Below, one piece after another: positions 22,682 through 35,194 of a DNA stretch of 64,000 bases (position 1 is the first letter of the stretch; the number at the start of each line of letters is the position of its first letter). The notes beneath the pieces are model-generated. The model made no database searches. It had not been told where the DNA came from and saw nothing but the letters and a program-made list of their open reading frames with translations. This stretch comes from Berberis thunbergii (Eukaryota; Streptophyta; Magnoliopsida; Ranunculales; Berberidaceae), in contig QNQO01002072.1 in the NCBI GenBank assembly GCA_003290165.1, positions 31,690 to 95,689 on the forward strand, given 5' to 3'. The translations under genes were made by a program, and so were the position numbers.

Positions 22682-23244
22682 GGGTGTGTTTGATTGCACG
22701 AAATCCTATTCCATTAAGGGTGTGTTTGGTTGCATGGAATCCTATGCCATGGGAATCTATGAGGGGACCACTACATTTTAGGCTAAATTGATAAATCACT
22801 CCACATCCACCATTTGGTTTTGTGATCAATGGTGGGAATGAAAATCTCATGAACATGGGAATCACATGCCTTGGGGGGCCAAGGAGTGAGATTCCCATGT
22901 TCATGAAACTTTCATTCCCACCATTGATCACAAAATCAAATGGTGGTCAAATGGTAAATGTGAAGTGATATATCAATTTAGCCTAAAATGTAGTGGTCCC
23001 CTCGTGGATTCCCATGACATAGGATTCCATGCAACCAAACACACCCTAAATCTACCGCATCTCAAAGGTTCATTCAAGAATTTTATCATAGTGCAAAATA
23101 TGGAATACATTGTCATATTTCTCATAAAATTTTGATCTTGAGAGACATGGAAATTGGAGTGTCATCTATAATCTCGCTTTCTCTCTCTTCCATTCCATCT
23201 CCCGAAATTCCCATGGAATGGGATTCCATCAACCAAACACACCC
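22682..23244. mobile_element. Outer Tourist-like MITE, interrupted by a second one
   Basis: Left end GGGTGTGTTTGATTG and right end CAACCAAACACACCC form inverted repeats around a 231-bp element, once the nested 332 bp are removed. The uninterrupted version is present at 53561-53788. It lies in the SUA 5' leader intron. A matching TAA flank is not evident on the left, so the original target duplication is eroded. Confidence 0.75.
22718..23046. mobile_element. Inner Tourist-like MITE nested in the outer one
   Basis: The 329-bp element has the same family ends as that at 16517-16844 and is flanked by TAA at 22715-22717 and 23047-23049. Paralogous sites near 32280 and 53594 read ATTAAATCTACC without the insert. 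That proves insertion at a single TAA and its duplication. Confidence 0.95.
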
Positions 23245-23463
23245 TAAGATCCTCCAAATTCACCTAAATTGATTGCTCCTAAACTCAGATGATAAAAAAT
23301 GCAATTAATCAAAACCAAAGTTTTCACGATAATTAACGAACAATATACGGAAGGAAAAAAAATAAAAAAAAGATTTTTAAGTCTTTCAATCAGAAACAAG
23401 AGATGTGACTGTGATTGATGATTGAAAGAAGAATTAGAGGTGGTGCAGAGAGATCGCACTCAC

Positions 23464-23645
23464 AATCGTCCACAAAAGTCTCCTCCACGGCGAAACGATC
23501 GATTTGATTTTCTATTCCCCTTCAATTTAGCTTCCTTCGACGACGAGAAAATTAGGGCAAATTTAGAGAGAGACGAGAGATATCAACTAGGGCAGAGAAA
23601 AATGAGGGAATTGAAGATGAATTTTTTCTCAATTAAATCTTGACT
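23464..23645 (-). other. SUA noncoding first exon and promoter-proximal region
   Basis: On the minus strand this CT-rich leader (CTCTGCCCTAG, TCGTCTCTCTCT, TTCGCCGTGGAGGAG) ends at CGATT|GTGAGT. The character is that of a plant 5' UTR with a leader intron. The transcription start is not determined. The same sequence recurs at about 53990-54175 without the SUA coding exons. Confidence 0.6.
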
Positions 23646-24189
23646 ATTAAGTTTCCTTCGGGATAGATTCTTGTTTATCGAGATTGTTGAGTAACGATTG
23701 GAAATCATTGGATGTGTTCAATCTCGAGGTTTAAAAAATATAAGTCAAACTCGCAAAAAGGTAAACTTGTCATTTCAAAAAATACATGTGCTTGTCACGG
23801 GTTCTGTTGTTCCCATCGCTTCTCAATTAATGGTTAGGTCGAAACTTTGCAATAGAGCTTCTAATTTGTTTCTGAGCCAATATTCTCAATCTTTATTGAC
23901 TCGACGCTCTTTATTATTATTATTTAGCTTGGATACATCTAATTACTGAATTTTACTAATTAAAAACGAATCCTTATTTATGACAAATTTAAGGTTTAAA
24001 TGCTAAACTGATCATAATATGAGGAGCAAAAGTCGAATAACCAAGAAAATTACTCATTAGTCATTATATAATGAACCCCAACTTAAAATTTAGAAATTTT
24101 TTTTTTTAGTTTGGCACTCATTAGTTAATACATATTAGAGTTTGACATTTATTATGAAAATTATTTGAGTTTAACCCTCATTTTTTTAC

Positions 24190-24436
24190 GGAATTGTTAA
24201 GTCCTAATTTTCAGACGCACCTCCTTCCTCTCCCTCATCGTTGCTGTGACGAAGACCACCTCTACCACCCCTGAATGAGAGCTGGAATGTGCTCCTCCCT
24301 TGTCATCTCCACCGATCTCGCAAAGAGCTCTTCCTTTGGGCCCTCCATGGTACCCATCACGATTACTACAATACTTCATTCACTCATTCACTAAAGCTTT
24401 TCATCCAAACCAGTAAGGGCACACATCCTCATTCTC
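24190..24436. repeat. Unidentified GC-richer segment, present three times
   Basis: A segment that is GC-richer than its surroundings recurs at about 33258-33530 and 55119-55400. On the minus strand a 60-residue frame (MKYCSNRDGYHG..) is open in two copies but diverges after a frameshift, so I cannot call it a gene. It may be a captured exon fragment. The interval 23646-24190 is AT-rich with no visible gene. Confidence 0.5.
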
Positions 24437-25113
24437 TAACCATGACTATTAAACGTTCCACCATTTCTGTGTCCGCACCCAAATACAAAATTAGGAATGG
24501 GGACGGACTGACCATTTGTAGAACTGAACGTAAAAACTTCATTTGCTAGGTCTCCATCAGTGTAGGATCTGTCCAGATAAGCATACGAGTACTCACACAA
24601 ACTGTTCAAACACTGTGAACTAGGCAAAGCTTGACAATAACTAGAATCGCAAGGCATGCTTTTGTAAGTTGAAGAATGTTGTGGATCAAATAAGGGTGCA
24701 TCTTGCATGTAGCACTCTGGGCATGGCTTGCATTGTGTCCAGGTGAGATCACTTCCAGTGTCAGCAATTGCAAGGACCTCCACTGGCGGAGTACCAATAG
24801 AGAGCTTCATCAAATAATTTCCACCATTTTGAATCACATCTGATTGTATAGTGTTTGGTTGGGAGGAGGCTAGGAGATCAAAGTGATTGACACGGGACAT
24901 AGAACGAAGAATGGCATTTCTCAGCCGATCAGAGTTTGTTTCAGAAGCATTATAGAATGGAGAGAGTGTAGAGTCGCGATGGATTAGATCAACCTTAAAA
25001 CTGATATTTCTTTGATCATGAGCTTCAACCTCAAAATGTTTTGAGGAGTGAAACGACACCAATGCTAAAGAAATCAATGAAACCATAACAACACTGAAAT
25101 AGCTACTCTCCAT
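24436..25113 (-). pseudogene. 3'-truncated CDR1-like aspartic protease (copy 1)
   Basis: The ATG at 25113 opens a secreted A1-family (nepenthesin/CDR1-like) protease. It has a hydrophobic signal peptide (residues 1-30), a propeptide with KVDLIHRDS, then GGNYLMKLSIGTPP and the first catalytic motif DTGS at residue 118. Cys-rich nepenthesin-type residues follow. The frame ends at residue 225, where homology to copy 2 stops (24439) and the GC-richer block begins. The flap is present, but the second catalytic Asp (DSGT) is lost, so it cannot be active. It is almost identical to copy 2 over 680 bp and beyond into the promoter, which indicates recent duplication. Confidence 0.93.
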
Positions 25114-25430
25114 TATTTAAAAGTAGGAATGAACTGTTGAACAAGGTTGGAGATTAGTTGTATTTAAAGACTTGGTAACCAGCTGCATCGAAGACTTGAT
25201 TGACTGCTGATCTTTCGACGTAACAAGTTTATGGCTGGCAATGCATTAGTATGGTAGCCACAAAATGATGATACGAGAAAATGCAGAGATAAGGTGCCAA
25301 ATAAAAAAGTTTTCCCCAGATTATTCAAAGTTACGAAAATTATGTTCGTAATAATAAATGCATAAAATCAGTGTTAACATGATTAGTATAAATAAGAAAT
25401 TAATAGGGGTTATGGGATTGCTCAACCTGG
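25114..25430 (-). promoter_or_regulatory. Promoter region of protease copy 1
   Basis: The 5' flank of the truncated protease matches the flank of copy 2 (40822-41140) almost base for base, with only a few substitutions and one indel. No specific element can be assigned. Confidence 0.4.
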
Positions 25431-26325
25431 TCTAATATTATTATAATGTATCTGAGAATTAGAGCAAAAACAATTATTGATTGCATTTATAAAATCAGTA
25501 TAGGTTGAAGAGTGACCAACATTTTATTAATGTGCAACTAGACTACGAAGTTGCACATATTGAGTTAGTAAGTGATCAAGAAAATTAGATCATTCAAACA
25601 CGAGCATTATACTCAACCAATAGAGGGGGGACTGGTGGTTGTGGCTATAGTCAATTGACATAAAGGGGTAGGAGGAGATGAAGGAGGATGATAGTGTGGT
25701 TGTGTGGTTGATTGACAAAGAAAAGTGATCGAGTGTGGTGGCCTCTACGGTCACTTAGAAAGAAAGTAGGGTGGTTGTGCATGGTTGTGGTTGATTGACA
25801 AATAGGGGATCAATTGACGTAAAGTTGGATGAGGGATGAGGATAACCCTAAGTCCGCGACGACTTAAGTTTACTAATACTACAAACACTCAAGTTTATGT
25901 AACCGCAATAAACGTTTGCATTATTATGCATTGTTTCACAATGTACCAAGCGGAGCTCTAATTTGCTTGGTGAAAAAGATAACCTAGTTTATACACTTTC
26001 ACATTACTACTTCTTCTAAAACATGCGTAAGTCTAGGGAGTCTTGTTTGGGGGCCTCTTTTGTGCATTTTTATATTTCTTTTTACATTTTTTTTACTCAT
26101 TCTCCTTGAAACACAATCACAAACACAATCCATAGAATGAGTAAAAGTGTAAAAAAAACCCTCAAAAAGACACACAAGAAGCCCCCAAATAAGGCTCCCT
26201 AGAATTGTTGCTAAAACATTGGGGGACTCACCACTTCCCTTGATTTTTTTTTTTTTTTACATTTAAAACTAGAAACCACTTAATTAGTGCCATGAACTAA
26301 TTAATGAGTTTTGGCTAAGTGAAAA

Positions 26326-26514
26326 GAGTGAGGCTAGGAAACCATGTTTTGTAAACATGTTTCGTAACCATGATGACGTGGCATCGTTAGATGAGTTTTT
26401 TACAATTTTGAGATACACATAAAATCTTCGGGGATGTCATCATTCTTTCCAGATCATGATACGTCATCCTGGTTGCAAACCATGTTTATAAAACATGGTT
26501 TCCTTGCATTTCTC
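26326..26514. mobile_element. Mutator-like MITE in R1
   Basis: The 189-bp element has ends GAG..AGGAAACCATGTTTT in inverted orientation and is flanked by the 9-bp repeat AAGTGAAAA (26317-26325 and 26515-26523). The second sub-block of the same unit (near 30285, 46000 and 51490) has one AAGTGAAAA and no insert in the better copies. The 9-bp target duplication fits Mutator-like elements. Confidence 0.9.
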
Positions 26515-26708
26515 AAGTGAAAATCCTCATTAATTCTCTAACCAATATATGTCTCCTTATGAAATCTATTCACACCTTTTTGTGTACTCTATGAACAGAA
26601 ATTTTTAAAACTAGGATGCTGATGAAAATACTCATTTAAAACTAGGATGATGATGAATTATCTCAAATTCCTTGCAGTGAACTCTATGAAGAGAAATTTT
26701 TTCAGATA

Positions 26709-27270
26709 GATTTGTGCGACTTTAGTAAAATGACCATAAATTGCTCATTTCAAAACATTTTCAAGTTATTAAAGTTGTGTTTATTAGATAACTCAGAGTA
26801 CTACAACGTTTATGTTTTGATCAACTTGAGAATCGGTCTTAATCGAGCACATAAATTGGCGGAAAGTCAGGAACATTATTTCATTTTTATTGTAAGACAG
26901 ATTTACGCGACTTTAGTAAAATGACCATAACTTTCTCATTTTAAAACATTTTCAATTGATTCAAGTTGTGTGTATTAGATAACTAAGAGTAATACAATAT
27001 TTGTGTCTTGATCAAATTGAGAATCGGTCTTGATCTAGTACATAAGTTGGCCAAAAGTCAGGAACACTATCCCATTTTCATAGCGAGACAGATTTGTGCG
27101 ACTTTAGTAAAATGATCATAACTTGTTTATTTTAAAGTATTTTCAAGTGATTCAAGTTGTGTTTATTAGATAACTCATAGTACTACATCGTTCATGTTTT
27201 GATGAGCTTGAGAATCGGTCTCAATTGAGGGTTTAAATTGGTCGCAAGTTACATTGTTTTTCATTTTTTT
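26709..27270 (+). repeat. 191-bp tandem repeat, about three units (R1)
   Basis: Units start GATTTGTGCGACTTTAGTAA at 26709, 26900 and 27091. Each contains AAACATTTTCAAGT, TTATTAGATAACTCA and GAGAATCGGTCT. The short open frames inside are broken by substitutions and are not genes. Related units occur at 30427-30780 (two), 37465-37550 (one) and, inverted, at 63881-64000. Confidence 0.88.
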
Positions 27271-29554
27271 CGTTATAAGTTTGAGTTTCTCTGTTATGCA
27301 TATTTATTGGTAGTGTGAGAAAGTTAAAGTTAAAAAAAAAAAAAAAAAAAAAACCACCTCAATGGTGGTGTGAGAATGAAGGTATGGATATGGTGGTGTG
27401 GAGTAGTCAGCTAATACACCTGTAGTTGGTCTAATGGACTTAATTTGGGTTGAACCAGGGGGTATCAAAATTTTTATAACATATCATGCACTTGCACTTC
27501 ACCTTCACACTTTGAAAAGTGAAAAAAGTGATATTTTCCTCATTTTAGTCATATCATAAAGTGAAACAAAATGATATTATAAGGCTAGTTGGTTCAAATT
27601 AGGCTCTGTTTGTGGAATGGAACTACAAAAAAAAAAAAAAAAAAATACACACGCACACACAAAATGACAAATAGAAAATGGTGGTGGTCGTTATGGTCAA
27701 TTGGAAAGAACGTAGGGTGGTGGTGCATGGTTGTGGTTGATTGACAAATAGGGGATCAATTCACGTAAAGGAGGATGAGGGATGAGGATAACCCTAAGTC
27801 TATGACAACTTAAGTCTACTAATACTACAAATAAATTTTTATATTTTAAATCATTTGATTCTTGATTTTTCATGAGCTTTCCTATCATCGAAGAAACCTT
27901 TAGTTTGTTGACTATACTATCGATTTTTTAATTTTAAAACTTAAATTGATTTGTTCTTATTGATTCCTATTGATATTTCTATTTATCATAGAAAACTAAG
28001 TTTGCATATAAAATTGACTAGTTATTATTATAATGTATTTGAGATTTAGACCAAAAACAATTATTGATTGCATTTATAAAATCAATATACGTTGCAGAGT
28101 GACCAAAATTTTTATTAATGTGCAACTAGACTATGAAGTTGTACATATTGGGTTTGTAAGTGATCAAGAAAATTAGATCATTCAAGCACGAGTGAAGAAT
28201 ACTCAACTAATAGAAAGGGGACTGGTTGTTGTGGCTACAGTCAATTGACATAGAGGGGCATGAGGAGATGAAAGAGGATGATGGTGTGGTTGTGGTCGAT
28301 TGACAAAGAAAGTGAGCGTGGTGGTGGCCGCTGTCACTTAGAAAATAAGTAGGGTGGTGGTGCATGGTTGTGGTTGATTGACAAATAGGTGATCAATTGA
28401 CATAAAAGAGGACGAGAGATGATGATGACCCCAAGTGTGTGACAACTTATGTCTACTAGCTAATACCTCATACCAATTTTTAAAATTTAAATCATTTGTT
28501 CTTATTGATTCCATGTAATCTCTATCATCGTAGAAACCTTTAGTTTGTTGACTTTACAATCGACTAATACATATCGATTTTTAAATTTTAAAACTTAAAT
28601 TGATTTGTTCTTATCGATTCCTAATGATATTTCTATTTGTTGTAAAAAATTAAGTCTGCATATAAAATCGACTAAGACATATCAAATCTTACATTTAAAA
28701 TTGACTATTTCTTATTGATAATATATTTGAGAATTAGAGCAAAAACAACTATTGGTTGCATTTATAAAACCAATATAGGTTGAATAGTGATCGACATTTT
28801 ATTAATGTGCAGCTAGACTACGAAGTTATATATATTGGGTTTGTAAGTGATTAAGAAAATTATATCATTCAAATGCGAGCAAAAAAGACTCAACTAAAGG
28901 CATTAACACAAACGATCATATCACAAATGTCAAGTCACAGTCAAAGCCAACCAAAGACATTAGTCAACAACTAAAGACTGAAGAATGGTCAAGCTAGTTT
29001 TAAAATGTGGACTGCTCTCAATGGGGGAAATGGAGAGCAACACCAAGTGGCAAGTACATTGGCAAAATTCAAATCGAAGAGCCGAATATAATTTGGGCAG
29101 CCAAATTCAAATTCATGTCTAGATCTAATTAGAGTCTAGTTCAACTACTCAATCAAAAAAAAAAAAAATTTTGAAGAGAGTCAACTATGAACTTTGAGAT
29201 CAGTGACCATTCTAAAGAAATAATTGTTCTGATCAAGTATCCATTCTTATGGACATGAGAAGAGAATAATAGATCTAGGGAGAGTCGATCAGACTGTTCA
29301 AGACTTGGTCATAGGGGCGGATCCAGGGAAAGAAAGGTGGTCCCCCACCCTTTTCTTTATATTTAGTGGTAGATATTTAGTAATCATAATCTATTATTTC
29401 TTGGAATTCTTTTTCCATCTAGACTCTGGTTGGTACATTGTAAAATAAAGTATTTTGCAAATTAATGCAGATGCATTAGTTTGTATTGCATTGATTTGCA
29501 ATGCATTACTTTACTTGCGCATGGCATTAATTAACGAAAATGGATGTAAATCGG

Positions 29555-29875
29555 ACAAGTGATTGTGAGCGGTGGTGATGATAGTAGTTGCTGTAACTGT
29601 GGCATGGCCATGGTGGCCATGATTGTGGTTGTGGTGATGGTGCTTGTGAATGTGGGCGAGGACAATGGTGGTAGTGGCAATGGTGGTGGTTGTGGTGGTT
29701 CGGTAAATATAATGATGGTGGTGGTGGCAGCCGTGGGGTAGTGGCAATGGTTGTCATTGTTGCGAAAGTGGTAGTAGTGAAGGTGGAGTTGGCTGTAGTG
29801 ATTATGCTATAGTGGGGTGATGGTGTTGTGGTGATTATGCTATAGTGGTGCTGATGGTGATATGCTATTGGCAGT
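29555..29875. repeat. GTGG/GATGGT-rich low-complexity tract (R1)
   Basis: Long runs of GGTGGT and GTTGTGGTGATGG words. The tract translates to Gly/Val-rich or His-rich strings in every frame on both strands, which is a composition effect. Homologous tracts lie at 45248-45575, 50735-51065 and, expanded, at 61325-61890. Confidence 0.85.
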
Positions 29876-31667
29876 TGCGGTGTTGACAGTGAACCTTTAT
29901 GTTAACCGCCGTAAATGTTTGCATTATTATGACTTGTTTTACCAATGTACCAAGCGGAGCTCTAATTTGCTTGGTGAAAAAGATAACCAGTTATATACAC
30001 TTTCACATAACTACTTTCTAAAACATGCGTAAGTCTGGGGAGTCTTGTTTGAGGGCCTTTTTTGTGCATTTTTATGTTTCTTTTTCATTTTTTACTCATT
30101 CTCCTTGAAACACAATCCATAGAATGAGGTAGAAGTGTAACAAAACCCCAAAAGACACAAGAAGCCCCAATAAGGCTCCCTAGAATTGTTGCTAAAACAT
30201 TGGGGACTCACCACTTTTCTCGATTTTTTTACATTTAAACTAGAACCACTTAATTAGTGCCATGAACTAATTAATGAGTTTTGGCTAGTGAAAATCCTCA
30301 TTACTCTAACCCATATATGTCTCCTTATGAAATCTATTCACACCTTCTGTGTACTCTATTGGTTCAAACTAGGATGATGATGATATCTCAAATTCACCGC
30401 AGTGAACTCTATGAAGAAATTTTTCAGATAGATTTGTGCGACTTTAGTAAAATGACCATAAATTACTCATTTCAAAACATTTTCAAGTAATAAGTTGTGT
30501 TTATTAGATAACTCAGAGTACTACACGTTTGTGTTTTGATCACTTGAGAATCGGTCTCGATCGAGCACATAAGTTGGCGGAAATCAGGACATTATCCGTT
30601 TTTATTGTAAGATAGATTTGCGCGACTTAGTCAATGGCCTAACTTGCTCATTTTAAACATTTTGATTTGATTAAGTTGGTGTATTAGAATAACTCATAGT
30701 AACTACATCTTTCGTGTTTTGATGAGCTTGAGATCGGGTCTCAAATGAGGGTTAATTGTCAAATGTTATTGTTTTGCATTTTTTCATATAAGTTTGGTTC
30801 TCTGTTATGCATATTTATTGGTAGTGTGAGAAAGTTAAAGTTCAAAAAAAAAAAGACTTCAATGGTGGTGTGAGAAGAAGGTATGGAATAGTCAATTGAT
30901 ACACCTTTAGTTGATCTAATGGACTTAATTTGGGTTGAACCAGGGAGTATCCAAATTTTTAAACATATCTTGCACTTGCACTTCACCTTCACACTTCGAA
31001 AAGTGAAAAAGTGATATTTCCTCATTTTAGTCATATCATAAAGTGAAACCAAATGATATTTATAAGACTAGTTTGTTCAAATTAGGCTCGGTTGTGAAAA
31101 GGAAAGACAAAAACCACACACACACACAAAATGACAAATAAAAATGGTGGTGGTCGTTATGGTTCAATTTGGAAAGAAGTAGGGTGGTGGTGCATGTTGT
31201 GGTTGATGACAAATAGGGATCAATTGACGTAAAGGAGGACGAGGATGAGGATAACCCTAAGTCTGTGACAACTTAAGTCTACTAATACTACAAATAAATT
31301 TTTTATATTTTAAATCGTTTGATTCTTTGATTTTTCATGTGCTTTACTATCATCGAAGAACCTTTAGTTGTTGACTTATACTATCGATTTTTTAATTTTT
31401 AAACTTAAATTGATTTGTTCTTATTGATTCCTAATGAATTTCTTTTATCATAGAAAACTAAGTTTTGATATAAATTGGACCAGTTATTATTATAATGTAT
31501 TTGAGAATTGACCAAAACAATTATTGATTGCATTATAAATGAATATACGTTGAAGAGTGACCACTTTATTAATGTGCAAACTAGACTAGAAGTTGTACAT
31601 ATTGGGTTGGTAAGTGATCAAGAAAATTTGATCATTCAAGCACAGCGAAGAATACTCACTACAATTA

Positions 31668-33540
31668 GATATGGGCTCTGCTACAAAGATCGCAACGCAG
31701 CCGAGGGTCAGCTGTTGAGTGAAATATAACTAGATACAGGGGAGACCCATGGGAATCGAAGCATCAATAAATATATTCAAAGTAATAACACACCTTTGGT
31801 GAAAACTTCAGCAGCTACAGATATAGATTGGATAGGATAGTATACTAGAATAAAGCCAACCATCCATGAAACTAGAGGAGCAGGTAGCAAAAAGGGGTCG
31901 TTTTGTAGATCTCATAGTGCATTGGTGAAGCTTGTTGAACCTATAATTTTCTTTTGGCCTTCTGTTTGCTTTTCTTCAAATGCAGTTTACTTTACCAAAA
32001 TGTTCATTTTAGATAAAACTAATTAAAGGCCAGTAACTATTCAGATACAAACTTACTTGACAGTTGACACCCACCACTGTGTACTTCCGAGTGTCCAGCG
32101 AAATCTTTAAAACATTGCAATCCGTTCGTAGTATTATTTATCAGGTTTTGACTTTCAGACAAATACCTTAGTGCATCAAATTGGATCACTTACAAATTTG
32201 AGTAATGTATACTTGATAATGTAAGATGAACATACAGGAGCTGAACCGGGTGTGTTTGATTGCACGAAATCCTATTCCATTAAATCTACCGGCATTTCAA
32301 AGGTTCATTCAAGAAATTATCATAGTGCAAAATATGGAATACATTGTCATTATTTCTCATAAATTTGATCTTGAGAGGACATGGAATTGGAGTGTTCTAT
32401 ATTTACTCATTTTTCTCCCAAAACCCAAACGAAACCGAATTTTGTATTTGTAAACGATGAATTTGCTTGAAACCGAATTTCGGATCGGTTCGGTTCGGTT
32501 GGGTCGAAATTTCAGGCTCAAGCATTTGAAAGACTTTCATTAAAACATGTCCAATTTTTTTACAGGCCCAATTTTTTTACAGACCCAATTTGTACCCAAA
32601 TTAAAACTTTGATAGAATTGGGTGATTTAGTACAACAGGTGTACTGCAGTGCATTTGTTGCACTAATTAGGTATTGACACCTACATGTTATTTAGTTATT
32701 TATATATATTTAATTAATGGTCGGTTCGGTTATCAATCGGTCGGTTCAAAACCGTAAACCGATTTTGAACCGTTTATAATCGGTTCGGTTCGGTTTAAAT
32801 TATTTTCTTTCTACTCATATTTCGGTTCGGCCGGTTAACCAAATTTAAATCGGTTTTTGCCCACCCCTACTATTAAGTTTCCTTCGAGATAGATTATTGT
32901 TTATCGAGATTGTTGAGTAATGATTGGAAATCATTGAATGTGTTCAATCTTGAGGTTTAAAAAATATAAGTCAAACTCGCAAAAGGTAAACTTGTCATTT
33001 CAAAAAATACATGTGCTTATAGACAAATTTAGGGTTTAAATGTTAACTGATCATAATATGAGGAGCAAAAGTCGAATAACCAAGAAAATTACTCATTAGT
33101 CATTATATGATGAACCCCAACTTAAAATTTAGAGTTTTATTTATTTATTTTTTCATTTATAAAGTTTGGCACTCATTAGTTAATGCATATTAGAGTTTGA
33201 CACTCATTATGAAGCTATTTGGTTTAACCCTCATTTTCTTACGAATTGTTAAGTTCTAATTTTCAGATCTTTTGCCATTACTTTAGGTTAAACCATAGTT
33301 TTATCCCAAAAGAAGACGCACCTCCTTTCTCTCCCACATCGTTGTGCGACGAAGGCCACCTCTGCCACCCCTGAATGAGAGCTGGAACGTGCTCCTCCAT
33401 TGTCATCTCCACCGATCTCGCAAAGAGCTCTTCCTTTGGGCTGTCCATGATACCCATCACGATTACTACAATACTTCATTCACTCATTCTCAACTGAAGC
33501 TTTCATCCAAACCAGTAAGGGCACCCACCACTCCACTCCT
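31668..33540. repeat. Orphan copy of the SUA 5' block, internally deleted
   Basis: It matches 22371-24436 but lacks the SUA coding exons. A deletion joins about 32400 (inside the outer MITE) to about 32417 (inside a hAT-type element), removing the noncoding first exon. The nested MITE is absent at 32280. Many one-base gaps relative to 52974-55400 are visible. Confidence 0.82.
32417..32869. mobile_element. 5'-truncated copy of the same hAT-type element
   Basis: The right end TGCCCACCCCTA is intact and followed by CTATTAAG at 32870-32877. The left end is lost in the deletion that also removed the SUA first exon. Confidence 0.88.
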
Positions 33541-33544
33541 TTAA

Positions 33545-35005
33545 TATACACCCACTTAATTCATTTATATTTTAACTACTTGCTCCATTTTGTAATTCTT
33601 TACTTCTTATTGCTATGGCGAATTGCTTACTCTCAAAGTTGGTCGAACAATTTGATATTTTATTTGAAGATTCTCTTCTTTAGATCGGGGTCTTATCTAG
33701 TGTTGTGTTTATTTCGATCGGGTTTGTCTCTTCCCTCGAAATGAAGGGCCATGAAGGCAATTGCTAGGTGGTTCACCCATCTTGGAAGAGCTAGATACTT
33801 GGATATCTCTATGTCATTCTTCTCGGAGATGATTATGCTTGTTGCAGAGATGAGGAAGACAAATAGCTTTTTCTCTTGGATCTTGAATCTCACTTTTTAA
33901 GTGTTTTGTTTGTTGATGAGATTTACAATTGCAACTACTTAGTTGTAATCAAATAAGCAGTGTGAATAGCAAATGAATGGTTGTTGTTTAACCAAATTAA
34001 TAATAAACAAATAATCAAAAATAACAAAGAAACAAAATGAATAAAAGGAAAAGAAAATGACCAATACACAAAGAAAGAAGATGAATGGTGGAAGGCACAC
34101 TGTTACAGCCGACGACAATGACCCAATTTACGATTTTGTACTTATATACACTTATATTTATGATTTATTATATTAAGTATATTTTATATATTTGTATATG
34201 TATGATGTATTGAATAATTGAATGCTTAAGGGAAATGACAAGTCAATTGAGAATATCATGATCAATTACGGGGGTTAATGGAATCAACATACAAGACGTA
34301 CTAGATCACCCAAGGAAAAAAAACTCAAATTAATTATTATTCGACTCTAATGTTTTTCAAATAATTAGTATTTAGTACACATCTTCCCCAACACCTCTTT
34401 GGGTTAAATTATTGTTTAATCTAAGGTAAGGGCAAAAGGGTAGAAAATTATTTTTAATCAGTCAATGACTTGGACTTAACGGTTTCATAAGAAAACAAAG
34501 GTTAGACTCAAATAGTTTTCAAAATGAGCGTCAAACTCTAATATACAAATAATGAGTGTCAAACTCTGTTACCGAAAATGTTTTTCATAACCTTCCAAAA
34601 AAATGCTAGATAAGAAATTATACCATTAAATGCATGCTGTCCTGACACATGCTAACTTTGCATGTGTTATCATTTTTTATAGGATACAACAAGGAATGAT
34701 ATCTTCCTATAGCATTTGTAAATGCTATGGGTATGCAACTTACCGCATTTATGAAATGCTATAAATTATTACTCATAGCCCTCCATGACACTATCATGAA
34801 CATTTGTGAAGCGTAGGTTCAAACCTACATTGCCTTATTCAACCGGCTGGCCACCTTTGGCTCAATCAAATAACTAGAATATAATTGTTTGTTGTATTTG
34901 CTTAGGAAATGTTTTCCGTTGTAAACAACTTCCAAGGATGACTTTTTGAGCATGGCAATTTGCTCTTAGGCAGAAAAATACTTACATATTTATTAATAAT
35001 TGTTA
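33545..35005. other. Noncoding duplicated interval (counterpart 55410-56870)
   Basis: AT-rich, with no convincing gene on either strand. A small palindrome, ATAGCATTT-GT-AAATGCTAT, lies near 34713-34732 and resembles subterminal palindromes of CACTA elements. No ends were found. Confidence 0.5.
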
Positions 35006-35186
35006 GGGGTGAGCATGGTTCGGGATTGGGCTTGTCCTTGTTATGTGAAGGGACGGAACAGTTGGGATTAGAGATTTTTTTTAGCAAAACCCTAAATTTT
35101 AGTTTGAGTAGGGCCCAACCCAGTCACTGGGTCTAATTTAGTTTGGTTAGGCCAAGCCCAACCCAAATTTCCAATTAACATTTTTA
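35006..35186. mobile_element. Truncated hAT-like left end
   Basis: TTAGGGGTGAGCATGG followed by GGGCCCAACCCA-type words resembles hAT-type termini. It is copied at about 56866-57049. No matching right end is present, so this is a fragment next to the Pack-type element. Confidence 0.4.
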
Positions 35187-35194
35187 AAGGCAAC

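Larger units (their letters stand above)
22366..24436. repeat. Source block of the SUA 5' region, duplicated twice to the right
   Basis: From GGGCTCTGCTACAAAATCAG (22371) through the leader intron, first exon and promoter to about 24436, this block recurs at about 31668-33540 and 52974-55400. Compared with those copies, this one lacks about 270 bp between GGGAATCGAA and GCCAGTAACT (near 22457). It contains the nested MITE and has an extra 210 bp near 23790-23990. Confidence 0.85.
25430..31660. repeat. 5.5-kb repeat unit, copy R1
   Basis: This noncoding unit contains, in order, a block beginning ATAACCCTAAGTCCGCGACG (25848), the 189-bp Mutator-like MITE, the 191-bp tandem repeat, a GTGG-rich low-complexity tract and a second shorter tandem block. 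It matches R2 and R3 closely up to about 29.8 kb. Beyond that it has many short deletions. Internal words such as AGTAGGGTGGTGGTGCATGG recur several times, so the unit is itself built from older repeats. No gene is supported within it. Confidence 0.88.

Noticed and set aside
26712..26924. 70-residue plus-strand frame in the 191-bp repeat (also at 47892)
   Set aside because: It is open in two copies only and broken in R2 and in the sister units. It spans a tandem-repeat boundary and has no recognisable domain.
27697..27888. 63-residue minus-strand frame recurring at 43386 and 48872
   Set aside because: Conservation is explained by the recent duplication of the repeat units. The older internal copies (28.3, 37.6 and 38.2 kb) do not keep the frame.
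29511..29757. His-rich and Gly/Val-rich open frames in the GTGG tracts (also near 45204, 50691 and 61295-62062)
   Set aside because: They arise from low-complexity GGT/CAC repeats, are open on both strands at once, and change by indels between copies. They have no start context or homology.
31682..31740. Possible tRNA-like or snoRNA-like sequence around GCAACGCAGCCGAGGGTCA
   Set aside because: The segment belongs to the SUA leader-intron block and lacks acceptor and anticodon stems or C/D boxes.
33693..33893. 66-residue minus-strand frame in the duplicated noncoding interval
   Set aside because: The counterpart in copy 2 (about 55560-55760) differs by indels, and I see no domain or splice signals.
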